From Nitrososphaerota archaeon (GTDB lineage: Archaea > Thermoproteota > Nitrososphaeria > Nitrososphaerales > UBA183): a DNA stretch of 64,000 nucleotides. The stretch covers positions 1 through 64,000 of the forward strand of contig JAFMAU010000005.1 in NCBI GenBank assembly GCA_029784825.1. Direction: 5' to 3'. Under the pieces are notes generated by a model. It was not told where the DNA came from and made no database searches. It saw only the letters and a program-made list of their open reading frames with translations. Numbering within the stretch: the stretch's first letter is position 1; each line of letters opens with the position of its first letter. The position numbers and the translations under genes are program-made. This document shows positions 52,108-61,229 of the stretch, one piece after another.

Positions 52108-53313
52108 CTACAGCACCTCGGCCAGCAGTTTCTTGGTATCCTGGATGTTCTCGATGACCCGCGAGGTGAATCTCGCGGCGTATGCTCCGTCGATGACCCT
52201 GTGATCGAAGGATAGAGAAAGGTAGGTGGTGTCCCTGATCTCGACCTTACCATCGCGGACGACCGGGCGCTTCGCTATCTTGTGCAATCCCAGGATCGCC
52301 ACCTCAGGGATGTTTATGATCGGCGTGGCGAAGAGGCCCCCTATCGCCCCGACGTTGGTTATGGTGAACGTCGACCCGTGCACCTCGTCGAGGGTCAGCC
52401 GGCCGCTCCTGGCCTTGGCCGAGAGGTTCTCGATTTCTCCTGCGAGGTCGAATATGTCCTTCCTGTCGACGTCTTTCACGACCGGGACGACGAGGCCTTG
52501 CTCGGTGTCGGTCGCTATCCCGATGTTGTAGTACTTCTTCAGGACGATGTTGCCAGCCTGCTCGTCGAACGCCGAATTGGCAAAGGGGAACTCCCTGAGG
52601 GCGGGGACGAGCGCCTTGATTATGAACGGGAGGAAGGTGAGGCGGACCCCCCTCTTCTCTGCGCTCCCCTTGAATGCCTCCCTCAGGAGCACCAGCTCGG
52701 AAACGTCTGCCTCGTCGACGTGGGTGACCTGGGCGGTCGTCCGCAGCGACCTCACCATCCTCTCGGAGATGGTCCTCCTCAGTCCCTTCAGAGGAAGGAC
52801 CTCTTCTCTCGGCCCTCCGCCTGCGGTGGCCGCCGGGGGAACCTGGACGGTGACATTGGAGGCGCCGGACTTCGCGCGCCGTACGTCATCGTCTGTGATC
52901 CTGCCCATGGGTCCCGAACCACCCACCGAAGCGATGTCCACCCCGAGTTCCCTCGCCAGCCTGCGGGTCGCGGGGGTCGCAAGCACGGGCTGCATCGGCC
53001 CTGACGGTCGGGCCGTCGCCGCGGGTGCCACCGCCGCCCTGGGCTCCGCTGGGGCAGGCGTAGAGACAGGGCCCGCCCCGCCCCCGTCGTCTATCACCAT
53101 GATGGTTTGGCCCACCTTCGCCACGTCTCCCTCTCTTACCAGGATCTTCGCGACTTTGCCGCTCCTGGGAGACGGAATCTGGACGTTGACCTTGTCGGTC
53201 ATCACTTCGACCAAGGGTTGGTCTTCTTTGATCTGCTCCCCCTCCTTCGCCATCCACTTGATGATCTCGCCCTCCGTGATCCCCTCGCCCAGATCTGGGA
53301 GCTTGAACTCCAT
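52108..53313 (-). CDS. 2-oxoacid dehydrogenase E2 (dihydrolipoyl acyltransferase)
   Basis: The 401 residues have a lipoyl domain with Lys41 in EVMTDKVNVQIPSP, a Pro/Ala linker, an E3-binding domain (TPATRRLARELGVDIASVGGSGPMGRITDDDV), and a catalytic domain ending SFDHRVIDGAYAARF with the catalytic His and Asp. It transfers acyl groups from E1 to CoA. The acyl specificity is unknown. Confidence 0.95.
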   Translation of the reverse strand: MEFKLPDLGEGITEGEIIKWMAKEGEQIKEDQPLVEVMTDKVNVQIPSPRSGKVAKILVREGDVAKVGQTIMVIDDGGGAGPVSTPAPAEPRAAVAPAATARPSGPMQPVLATPATRRLARELGVDIASVGGSGPMGRITDDDVRRAKSGASNVTVQVPPAATAGGGPREEVLPLKGLRRTISERMVRSLRTTAQVTHVDEADVSELVLLREAFKGSAEKRGVRLTFLPFIIKALVPALREFPFANSAFDEQAGNIVLKKYYNIGIATDTEQGLVVPVVKDVDRKDIFDLAGEIENLSAKARSGRLTLDEVHGSTFTITNVGAIGGLFATPIINIPEVAILGLHKIAKRPVVRDGKVEIRDTTYLSLSFDHRVIDGAYAARFTSRVIENIQDTKKLLAEVL

Positions 53314-53374
53314 TACGAGACGGGCAACGTGACGGCGGGTTAAAAACTCTGGCTGGCGGGGCGGGAACTTGGGC

Positions 53375-55525
53375 TCAGTAGCCGGTCAGTTCAAGGGCGG
53401 CTTTCATGATACGGTCCTTGTTCGGGATGTAGTTGTCCTCGAGCCGGGCGAGGGGTATGGGGATGTCGAAACCTGTCACCCGCTTCACTGGGGCCTTCAG
53501 GTAGTCAAGGGCCTTCTCCGCGACGGTCGCAGCCACCTCGGCGCCAATCCCGACGTTCCGAGGGGCTTCGTGCACGATTACCAGCCTCCCGGTCTTCTGC
53601 ACCGAGGCGAGCACCGTGTCGAAGTCTATGGGTGAGACGGTCCGCAGGTCGATGACTTCGGCCGAGACCGACTTTTCGCTCTGGAGCGAGTCTGCGGCCT
53701 GCGTCGTCTGGACCATCATAGACCCATAGGACACCAATGTGACGTCGGTCCCTTCCCGCACGACCCTGGCTCTTCCAAGAGGGACGCGGTAGTACTCCTC
53801 GGGGACATCTGTCTTAGGGGAGTCGTAGATCTTCTTTGGCTCCATGAAGATTATTGGGTCAGGCTCGGAAAGCGCGGAGGCGAGCAGCCCCTTGGCGTCG
53901 AACGGTGTCGACGGGATGACGACCTTCAACCCGGGTGTGTGGGCGAAGTAGGCTTCGGGGGACTCGGAGTGGAGCTCTGGAGGCCTTATCCCGGCTCCGT
54001 AGGGGAACCTGATCACCCCCCTCGGGGCGAACCTCCCCCGGGTCCTGTTCCTCATCCTCGCTATGTGGCTGAATATCTGGTCGAAAGCGGGAAGAGAGAA
54101 GTTGTCGAACTGGAACTCCGCGACGGGCACCAGGCCTCCGATCGACAACCCGACAAAGATCCCGGCTATGCTCAACTCGGCTAGAGGAGTGTCGAATACC
54201 CTGTCCCCACCGAACTCGTCGAGCAGTCCGCGAGTCACCTGGAACACGCCCCCGTTCTTCGCCACGTCCTCTCCGAAGATGACGACGTTCTTGTCCCGCT
54301 GCATCCCCTCTCTGAGAGCCATGTTGACTGCGTTCCTGATGTTCACCCCGGGCTTACCCCCTGAGACAGCGGGGTCCGCGGCCGGGGACTCCGGAGCAGT
54401 GGGGACGCCGAAGCTCTCGGCTCTCTCGGAGGCGAGGTTTGGGGTAAGGGACGAGTAGGTGTAGTCGAAGATCGCAGTGGGCTCGGGGGGAGGCGTCGCG
54501 CGGTACGCCGCTATGGCGTCGTTCATCTTGCTCTGGGCAGACTCCATCGCCGCTTCCCTCGTCCTGTCGTCGATGATGCCGCGCGAGCGCAGGTACTTCT
54601 CGAACCTGACAAGCGGGCTGCGCTTCTCCCATTCCGCGACCTCTTCCGGGGCCTTCAGTTTGTTCGAAACGAGCTCGGCGGTGGTGTGCGGGCCCATCCT
54701 GTACGTCGAGTACTCGATGAGCGTGGGGCCTCCTCCCCTCCTGGCCTTCTCCACTGCGTACTTCGTGGCTTCGTAGGAGGCGACGACGTCGTTCCCGTCG
54801 ACCAAGATCCCTTCGAAGCCGTAGGCCACCGCCTTCTGCGCGATCGTCTTGGAGGCGGTCTGCGCGTTCCTCTTGACGGAGAGCGCCCACTGGTTGTTCT
54901 CGACTCCGAAGACGACAGGAAGGTCGTACACTCCTGCGAAGTTAAGGGCCTCGTGGAAGTCGGCCTTCGAGGTGCCCCCGTCCCCGGTGACGACGAAGGT
55001 CACAGCCTTCTCTCCGAGGATGCGCTTTGCCATGGCCAGGCCGGCGGCGTGAGGAAGCTGGGTCGCGACCGGGACAGCGAGCGGCAGCATGTTGAAATCC
55101 TCCGGGACCTGCATCCCCCTCTCGTCCCCTCCCCAGTAGAGGAGGAGCTTCAGGGCCGGCATCCCGAACGCCAGCATGCCTGCGGAGTCTCTGTACATCG
55201 GCACGTACCAGTCCCCCTTCTCGAGGGCGTTGACCGGCCCCACCTGGCACGCCTCCTGCCCCTTTCCAGGGGCGTAGGTGCCGATTTCCCTCAGGGTCGA
55301 GAGGTTGGTGGCCTTCTCGTCGAACAGCCTGCCGAAGACGAGCTGCTCGTAAAGGCGCCTTAGCGCCTCTGGAGAGAGGTTGGGGTCCTTGCCCCTGAGT
55401 GTACCGTCGGGAGCCAGTCTCTGGAACATGAAGTCCTCCGGCCTTGTGAGCTTGAAGTCCGATTCGTTGAAGGTCCGGGGGATGGAGTCTGAGCCCGTTC
55501 CCTTCATGAAGTCTTCTTGGGTCAA
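53375..55525 (-). CDS. 2-oxoacid dehydrogenase E1, alpha and beta fused
   Basis: The 716 residues join both E1 subunits. The first half has QEACQVG, the thiamine-diphosphate motif GDGGTSKADFHEAL and VENNQWA. The second half from about 390 has NAVNMALREGMQRDKNVVIFGEDVAKNGGVFQVT and VIDLRTVSPIDFDTV, typical of E1-beta. It decarboxylates a 2-oxoacid, pyruvate or a branched-chain oxoacid. Fused E1 occurs in some actinobacterial and archaeal-type complexes. Its ATG overlaps the lipA stop by 4 bp. Confidence 0.95.
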   Translation of the reverse strand: MTQEDFMKGTGSDSIPRTFNESDFKLTRPEDFMFQRLAPDGTLRGKDPNLSPEALRRLYEQLVFGRLFDEKATNLSTLREIGTYAPGKGQEACQVGPVNALEKGDWYVPMYRDSAGMLAFGMPALKLLLYWGGDERGMQVPEDFNMLPLAVPVATQLPHAAGLAMAKRILGEKAVTFVVTGDGGTSKADFHEALNFAGVYDLPVVFGVENNQWALSVKRNAQTASKTIAQKAVAYGFEGILVDGNDVVASYEATKYAVEKARRGGGPTLIEYSTYRMGPHTTAELVSNKLKAPEEVAEWEKRSPLVRFEKYLRSRGIIDDRTREAAMESAQSKMNDAIAAYRATPPPEPTAIFDYTYSSLTPNLASERAESFGVPTAPESPAADPAVSGGKPGVNIRNAVNMALREGMQRDKNVVIFGEDVAKNGGVFQVTRGLLDEFGGDRVFDTPLAELSIAGIFVGLSIGGLVPVAEFQFDNFSLPAFDQIFSHIARMRNRTRGRFAPRGVIRFPYGAGIRPPELHSESPEAYFAHTPGLKVVIPSTPFDAKGLLASALSEPDPIIFMEPKKIYDSPKTDVPEEYYRVPLGRARVVREGTDVTLVSYGSMMVQTTQAADSLQSEKSVSAEVIDLRTVSPIDFDTVLASVQKTGRLVIVHEAPRNVGIGAEVAATVAEKALDYLKAPVKRVTGFDIPIPLARLEDNYIPNKDRIMKAALELTGY

Positions 55526-56448
55526 ACGTGGTTTTCCGCTTCGGCGGCCATATAAGATTGGTGCCCGCCCTGCGGATTCTCGATGGCGGACCTGATGAAG
55601 AACTCCCCTGCGCGGTAGCTGCTGCGCACGAGCGGGCCGGACGCCACATAGAGGAAGCCGAGGCGCTCCCCAATAGCCTTGTACCTGGCGAACTGGTCCG
55701 GCTTCACATATTCGACGACCTTCAGGTGCCTGGGCGAGGGGCGCAGGTACTGCCCCACCGTGAGGAAGTCGACGCCAGCCCGTCTCAGGTGGGTCATGGC
55801 CTGTTCGACCTCCTCTTCGGTCTCTCCCAGTCCGACCATGATGGAAGACTTCGTGTGGGCGCGGGGGGCCAGCTTCTTCACGTTTCTCAAGACGGACAGG
55901 GACTGCCAGTAGTTCGCCCTCCGGTCCCTGACAGCAGGGGTCAGGGACAGAGTCGTTTCGACGTTGTGGGCTATGACGTCAGGCCTGGCTTCGACCACCT
56001 TGGCCAGGTCTTCAATGTCCCCCTGGAAGTCCGGAATGAGCACCTCGACAAGCATCCCCGGATTCCTCTCTTTGACCAGCCGGACCGTCTGTGCGAAGTG
56101 CCCAGCGCCTCCGTCCGGGAGGTCGTCTCTGTCGACCGAGGTCAGTACAACGTAGGTCAGCCCCATCTGGGCGAGGGCGAACGCCACGTTCTCGGGCTCG
56201 TACCGGTCGAGGACTCCGGAGGGCCTTCCCGGGGTCACCATGCAGAAGCGACATGCGCGCGAGCACGTGTCCCCCATGAGCATGAGCGTCGCCGTCCCCC
56301 CTCCCCAGCATTCACCCACGTTCGGACAGTGGGCCTCCTCGCAGACGGTGTGCAGGTTGAGTCCGCGGAACAGTTCCTTCAGCTCCTCGTAGCTCTGGCC
56401 GCGTGGAGATGGTACGGTCAGCCAGGTCGGCTTTGGTCCGGCTAGCAA
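55522..56448 (-). CDS. lipA: Lipoyl synthase LipA
   Basis: The 308 residues have the auxiliary cluster cysteines C36, C41, C47 (CEEAHCPNVGEC) and the radical SAM cysteines C62, C66, C69 (CSRACRFC). The C-terminal RSSYRAGEFF contains the conserved serine ligand. It inserts sulfur at C6 and C8 of octanoyl-E2. It is followed by E1 (4-bp overlap) and preceded by the regulator gene, 2 bp away. Confidence 0.95.
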   Translation of the reverse strand: MLAGPKPTWLTVPSPRGQSYEELKELFRGLNLHTVCEEAHCPNVGECWGGGTATLMLMGDTCSRACRFCMVTPGRPSGVLDRYEPENVAFALAQMGLTYVVLTSVDRDDLPDGGAGHFAQTVRLVKERNPGMLVEVLIPDFQGDIEDLAKVVEARPDVIAHNVETTLSLTPAVRDRRANYWQSLSVLRNVKKLAPRAHTKSSIMVGLGETEEEVEQAMTHLRRAGVDFLTVGQYLRPSPRHLKVVEYVKPDQFARYKAIGERLGFLYVASGPLVRSSYRAGEFFIRSAIENPQGGHQSYMAAEAENHV

Positions 56449-56450
56449 GA

Positions 56451-56885
56451 TCAGCTGCCGACTAGTACCTTCAGCCTGTCAAAATCCTTTCCGGAGAAGG
56501 TGCCCTCGCAGGCGTAGCACCCCTCCACTTGAAAGCCCGGCTCGAGGTCCCCGTGGAGGATGCACATCAACTTGTTGAACCGTATGTAGTCGAGGACCTC
56601 CGTCATCGACCTGAGGGCCTCTCTGGTATCCGGTTCTTCTCCAGCCAGCTCCTTGGCTATCTTGTCGGCGGCCTTGGAAACGGTCTTGTCGCTCTCTAGG
56701 TTCACCATCATGCCTCTCGTCTTCCTGGCGTAGTTGCTCACCGAAGCCTGGGTGACCCCGAGGCACTTCGCAACCTGCTGCTGGGTCATCTTGTAGTCGT
56801 CCTGGAGCCTCCGGGCAACCATCGCCCGCAGGGCCGGGAGGGCTGACTTCGCGACAATTTCGTAGGGGCTGATGAGCTTCGACAA
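56451..56885 (-). CDS. HTH transcriptional regulator of the lipoate/oxoacid dehydrogenase operon
   Basis: The 144 residues have an N-terminal HTH (ALRAMVARRLQDDYKMTQQQVAKCLGVTQASVSNYARKT), a helical middle, and a C-terminal part with CILHGDLEPGFQVEGCYACEG, three cysteines that could bind a metal or cluster. The start is TTG with a TTAAATAA element about 30 bp upstream. It heads the operon that runs through lipA, E1, E2, lpd and lipB, so it may control lipoylation or respond to metal or redox state. Confidence 0.8.
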   Translation of the reverse strand: MSKLISPYEIVAKSALPALRAMVARRLQDDYKMTQQQVAKCLGVTQASVSNYARKTRGMMVNLESDKTVSKAADKIAKELAGEEPDTREALRSMTEVLDYIRFNKLMCILHGDLEPGFQVEGCYACEGTFSGKDFDRLKVLVGS

Positions 56886-56893
56886 GCCTTTCG

Positions 56894-56917
56894 ATAACTT
56901 ATGTTATACTCTGTTAT
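56894..56917. promoter_or_regulatory. ATAAC/GTTAT operator of the lipA-E1-E2 operon regulator
   Basis: ATAAC (56894-56898) and GTTAT (56903-56907) form an inverted repeat around TTAT; another GTTAT lies at 56913-56917, exactly 10 bp on. The site sits between the TATA element and the start of the regulator gene, as in autorepression. Confidence 0.55.
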
Positions 56918-57063
56918 TTAAGCCGATAGCCGGCGCAAGGTCACTTTCGGCCCACCTCCGGGAAGATCCCGTGAGAGACCGCAAACTTATTGGAGTGGAC
57001 AGGGCTGATTCACTTCCTTCTCGGGATGTATGATCTGTCGAAAGGTTTCAGGTTGAGAGCGCC

Positions 57064-59931
57064 ATGACAGGAGGCAACGCTTTCCAGCTCTTCTCGCCCC
57101 CTCTCATAGCCGCCCTGAAGGAGCGGGGGTTCGAGGTGCCCACCGACCCTCAGGAGAAGCTCGTCCCAATAGTCAGAGAGGGGAAGAACGCCCTCCTTAT
57201 GGCGCCCACGGGGACTGGGAAGACCGAGGCTGCCCTGCTCCCCATACTCGACGCGATGGTCAGGGAAGGAGAGTCGAGGGAGAAGGGGACGAAGCTCCTG
57301 TACATCACCCCGCTCAGGGCGCTCAACCGGGACATGCTTGACAGGATGCAGTGGTGGTGCAAGCGCTTCGACATCAGGCTGGGGGTCAGGCACGGGGACA
57401 GCTCTCAGGCGGAAAGGACCAACATGAGCTTCGCACCCCCGGACATACTGATCACGACCCCGGAGACCCTGCAGATTCTGCTCGTCGGGAGGAGGATCAG
57501 GCAGAACCTCGCCAAGCTCCGCTGGGTTGTTGTGGACGAGGTGCACGAGCTCTCGGAGGACAAGAGGGGGAGCCAGCTCAGCGTCGGCCTCGAGAGGCTG
57601 CGGGACGTGGCTGAGAAGGAGTTCCAGATCGTGGGGCTGTCTGCGACGGTCGGCTCCCCAGAGAAGGTCGCCCAGTTCCTGGTCGGGAGCGGGAGAGAGT
57701 GCGAAGTCGTCAGGGTCCCCGTCGAGAAGAGCCTTTCGCTCAAGGTGGTCACCCCCCGCGCCACTGGTGACGACAGGGTCCTGGCCGACGCCATCTATTC
57801 GTACCCCGAGGTGGCGGCCCGGCTCCGGACGGTCAGACAGCTTGTCGAGAGGTACAGGTCTGTGCTTATCTTCACCAACACGCGGTCAGAGGCCGAGGCC
57901 CTCTCGAGCAGATTCAGGGTCTGGGACCCGGACTTCCCGATCGCGGTGCACCACAGCTCGCTGTCCAAGGCCACGAGGGAGGCGGTCGAGAGGAGCCTGA
58001 AAGATGGGAAGCTCCTCGGCGTCATCTGCACCAGCAGCCTCGAGCTCGGAATAGACATCGGGTTCCTAGAATACGTCGTGCAGTACAACTCCCCGAGGCA
58101 GGTCACGAGGCTCATCCAGAGGGTGGGCAGGAGCGGGCACAAGGTCGGAGAGGTGTCCAACGGGATGGTGATTACGCAGGACTCAGACGATACCCTCGAG
58201 GCTGCGGTGCTCTGCAGGAAGTCGGTCATGGGTGAGCTCGAGCCCCTCGAGCCTGTGTTCAACCCCTACGATGTTGCGATCCACCAGGTTGCAGGCCTCC
58301 TCATCGAGCAGAGCAACTGGAACTTCGACGACTTGCTGGCGCTGATGAAGAGGAGCTATGCCTATGAGAACTTCGACCAGGAGAGGCTGAGGAGGGTCTT
58401 GACTTACATGAGGGAAAGGTATCCAAGGCTGGCGTACTACAGCGAATCTGACGGGAAGGTCTTCAGGGCCCGGGACGTCAAGCCGCTCTTCCAGTATTAC
58501 TTCGACAACCTGTCGATGATCCCCGACGAGAAGCAGTACCTGGTGATCGAAGGGGACAACTTCGTGGGGACCCTGGACGAGGCCTTCGTGTCGGAATACG
58601 GGGAGGTGGGGGTGAAGTTCGTTGAGGCAGGGAGGTGCTGGAAGGTCGAGCAGATCTACGGGAACAAGGTGTACGTGAAGGCCGAGGAGGACCCGACCGG
58701 GGCTGTCCCGAACTGGGTTGGAGACGAGATACCCGTGCCGAGGGAGGTGGCCGCCGAGGTCGGGGCCGTGAGGAGGAGGTATGCCGAAGAGCTCGAGAAA
58801 GGGACGGAGGACAAGTACCTCGACGAGCTCGTAAGGACCTACCCGATCCCCAGAGAGGCCCTCCGCGAGGCTCTCAGGGAGGTTGCGGAGCAGCATGCGG
58901 CCAGGCTCCCGATCCCATCGGAGAGACTGATCACCATCGAGAAGTGGGACAGGTACGTCGTCATCCAAGCGGCCTTCGGTCACCGCGTGAACAGGCTCCT
59001 CGCCCGTGTGATCGGGCACATCATCTCAGAGCGCATCGGCCAGTCCGTGGCTGTGCACCAGGACCCCTACAGGATCGTCATCGAGGCAGAGGTCTCACCG
59101 GCTGCCGTGCTTTCAGTGATCGAAGAGCTCCACAAGCTGGACCTGAAGGCTGCCACAGAGAGGGCCGTGGAGAGGAGCGGGATATTCAAGCGGAGGTTGA
59201 TCCACGCGGGAAAGAAGTGCGGTGCCATAGCGAAGGACGCAGACTACGCCAGCGTGTCGATCTCCGGGATAATCGAAGCGCTGCGGGACACGCCTGTCTA
59301 CGAAGAGGCGATGAGCGTGATCTTCCATGACGACTTCGACCTGGCCGCGACGAGCGACGTCGTGGAGAAGATCAGCGCCGGGGCCATAGAGGTCAAACTT
59401 GTGGAGTACGACGGGCTGACCCCCATCGCCCGCATCGGGGTCGAGGAGATCAGCCGGAGGGGGGAGATAGTTTCCCCAGAGAGGCTAAGGGCGCTCCTCA
59501 AGCAGTCGACCAGGGCGAGGATCAACGAGACTTTCATGGTGGCGGTCTGCACCAACTGCTGGAACTTTCTGGAGCTCAGGAAGGTGGCGGACCTGGAAGG
59601 ACTCGACAGGTGCCCTGCATGCGACAAGGAGGCCCTCGGACTCTCGACCGATTCCTATGAGAACGTCTTCTCGCTCGCCATGAAGGCCAGGAGCAGGGGG
59701 GACATCAGGGGGAGCAGGCTGAAGCTCGTCGAAGCCCTCCGGAGGTCCGCGGAGCTGAGGAAGGAGTACGGCCACTCGGCAGACATGCTGATGGCAGGCC
59801 GAGGCATAAGGCTGGCTGACGCCTCGGCACTAGCGGCGAAGATGAAAAAGGAAGGGACTGACATCGTAGAGCTGGTGATCGAGGGCGAGAGGGAGGCGCT
59901 GCGGAGGCGCTACTTCTTCGCGGCATCCTGA
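57064..59931 (+). CDS. lhr: Lhr-type ATP-dependent helicase
   Basis: The 955-residue helicase has Walker A APTGTGKTEAALLP at about 47-60, VVDEVHEL (DEVH box), GLSATVG, a second RecA domain with LIQRVGRSGHK, a winged helix, and the Lhr C-terminal region. It adds a CTNC...CPAC zinc pair near residue 830 and a final helical domain. Lhr proteins unwind branched DNA or RNA-DNA hybrids. It overlaps the small protein gene at 59910 by 22 bp, tail to tail. Confidence 0.95.
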   Translation: MTGGNAFQLFSPPLIAALKERGFEVPTDPQEKLVPIVREGKNALLMAPTGTGKTEAALLPILDAMVREGESREKGTKLLYITPLRALNRDMLDRMQWWCKRFDIRLGVRHGDSSQAERTNMSFAPPDILITTPETLQILLVGRRIRQNLAKLRWVVVDEVHELSEDKRGSQLSVGLERLRDVAEKEFQIVGLSATVGSPEKVAQFLVGSGRECEVVRVPVEKSLSLKVVTPRATGDDRVLADAIYSYPEVAARLRTVRQLVERYRSVLIFTNTRSEAEALSSRFRVWDPDFPIAVHHSSLSKATREAVERSLKDGKLLGVICTSSLELGIDIGFLEYVVQYNSPRQVTRLIQRVGRSGHKVGEVSNGMVITQDSDDTLEAAVLCRKSVMGELEPLEPVFNPYDVAIHQVAGLLIEQSNWNFDDLLALMKRSYAYENFDQERLRRVLTYMRERYPRLAYYSESDGKVFRARDVKPLFQYYFDNLSMIPDEKQYLVIEGDNFVGTLDEAFVSEYGEVGVKFVEAGRCWKVEQIYGNKVYVKAEEDPTGAVPNWVGDEIPVPREVAAEVGAVRRRYAEELEKGTEDKYLDELVRTYPIPREALREALREVAEQHAARLPIPSERLITIEKWDRYVVIQAAFGHRVNRLLARVIGHIISERIGQSVAVHQDPYRIVIEAEVSPAAVLSVIEELHKLDLKAATERAVERSGIFKRRLIHAGKKCGAIAKDADYASVSISGIIEALRDTPVYEEAMSVIFHDDFDLAATSDVVEKISAGAIEVKLVEYDGLTPIARIGVEEISRRGEIVSPERLRALLKQSTRARINETFMVAVCTNCWNFLELRKVADLEGLDRCPACDKEALGLSTDSYENVFSLAMKARSRGDIRGSRLKLVEALRRSAELRKEYGHSADMLMAGRGIRLADASALAAKMKKEGTDIVELVIEGEREALRRRYFFAAS

Positions 59932-60470
59932 GCCCTGGAAAGAATCAGAGTCATCAGGGTCTTCTCGTCGACCTCCGCATGGGTCCGCCACCCGATGTGA
60001 AGCATCCCCCTGTCATCCTGGTCCAGATACCCCCGCTTGACGTATCTGTCAAGCGAATAGTCGACGCGCCATCTGGGGAACTTCTCCCTGAGGAACTGCT
60101 CGACCTCGCGGCGGGCGACCCGCCCCTGCTTCGAGTTGATGAACGCGATGGTCGCCGCGAGGACGGCCAGGTCGTCTATCCTGATGCCCGAGGTCTCCGC
60201 TTCGCTGACCGTGGGCGGCTCCTTGAACCTCAGGAGGAACCTGGACGAGTCGTCCGTCCCGTCTGCGCCTTTGACCTCGAACACCTCGAGCCCCATGGGA
60301 GATACGTCCTCCGACAACACCTCGATTATCTTCCGAAAGTCCCTCCCCAGGTGGCGCTTTAGCTCCCACCCCTTCACGCCCGGGTTACGGCCGCGCTGCA
60401 GGACCAGGACCTGGAAGGCCCGCCTGACCTTCCGCTCCAGCAGCGCTCTGTCTGTCGGCTCGGCCTCCAC
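59910..60470 (-). CDS. Small winged-helix-like protein beside SMC (possible kite subunit)
   Basis: The 186 residues hold two helical/winged units: VRRAFQVLVLQRGRNPGVKGWELKRHLGRDF, and AATIAFINSKQGRVARREVEQFLREKFPRWRVDYSLDRYVKRGYLDQDDRG. Size, doubled winged-helix look and position next to a kleisin-like gene suggest a kite protein of the ScpB/MukE/Nse1 type. This is inference. GTG 60470 overlaps the stop of the upstream gene (TAGTG). Confidence 0.55.
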   Translation of the reverse strand: MEAEPTDRALLERKVRRAFQVLVLQRGRNPGVKGWELKRHLGRDFRKIIEVLSEDVSPMGLEVFEVKGADGTDDSSRFLLRFKEPPTVSEAETSGIRIDDLAVLAATIAFINSKQGRVARREVEQFLREKFPRWRVDYSLDRYVKRGYLDQDDRGMLHIGWRTHAEVDEKTLMTLILSRAQDAAKK

Positions 60471-61228
60471 TATGGTTCACCTGTTATCGAGATCGCCACC
60501 GACCTCGGCAAGCCCTTCGCCTTCTCAGTCAGCGCCATGGTCCAGATCTTCCCTGAGAGAGGCTCGGTTCTAAGAAGAGCCCTCCCTTCGCTTATCAGGA
60601 ACGCGAGGAGATAGGCCCGCCTCACCTTGTCCTCGAACGCGTCGACGCCTATGAACTCCCGATAGTCCACCCACTCCCCGTTAGACTTCTGCAGCAGCTC
60701 ATAGTGCAGCTGCGCCAGCCCGCTCTCGAACTGCTCCTTCGTGAAGACGCCGAGGGTGACCAGGTCAGAGTAGTCGACGACGCCCGGCCTGATGCCGTAG
60801 GTCCCGAACTGGTCCTTGAACCGCTCGGAGATGGGCGTCAGCTCGCGCCAGTAGACGAAAGCCCTCTCGAGCCCCCTCGGGGAAAGCTGGTCCACCTGGG
60901 CGACGGGGTGCCAGCTCTTGACGAACGCTTCGGAAAGAGACTCCTTGGGGAGGAGCTTCAGCTTGAGCTGTATGAGCAGCGGGTCGATGTACAGGGCGCT
61001 TGCCCTCTGCTTCAGCCACTGGTCCTGCAGCTTAACGACCTGCGCGAGCTCTAGCATCGCTTCCGAGTCGACGAGGAGCTCGTCGAGGAACTTGAGCTCA
61101 GGGAGCCTCTGCTTGAGGATGAGTATTTTCTCCCTGATGTCGACGTCGAATGGGTTGGCGCTGCTCGTTTCGACGTCCCTGCATAGCTCAATTACCCTGA
61201 GGTAGTCGTCGAGCTTGGTCTGTTCCAG
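60470..61228 (-). CDS. Kleisin-like (ScpA-type?) protein with apparent CTG start
   Basis: Upstream of ATG 61057 the frame stays open and codes NPFDVDIREKILILKQRLPELKFLDELLVDSEAMLELAQVVKLQDQWLK, with no ATG, GTG or TTG before it. CTG 61228, one base after the SMC stop, would give about 252 residues. The segment resembles the first part of ScpA-type kleisins (PFDVDI, then helices), and the C-terminal end is a probable winged helix. In SMC complexes kleisins bridge the two heads. Confidence 0.55.
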   Translation of the reverse strand: MEQTKLDDYLRVIELCRDVETSSANPFDVDIREKILILKQRLPELKFLDELLVDSEAMLELAQVVKLQDQWLKQRASALYIDPLLIQLKLKLLPKESLSEAFVKSWHPVAQVDQLSPRGLERAFVYWRELTPISERFKDQFGTYGIRPGVVDYSDLVTLGVFTKEQFESGLAQLHYELLQKSNGEWVDYREFIGVDAFEDKVRRAYLLAFLISEGRALLRTEPLSGKIWTMALTEKAKGLPRSVAISITGEP

Positions 61229-61229
61229 C

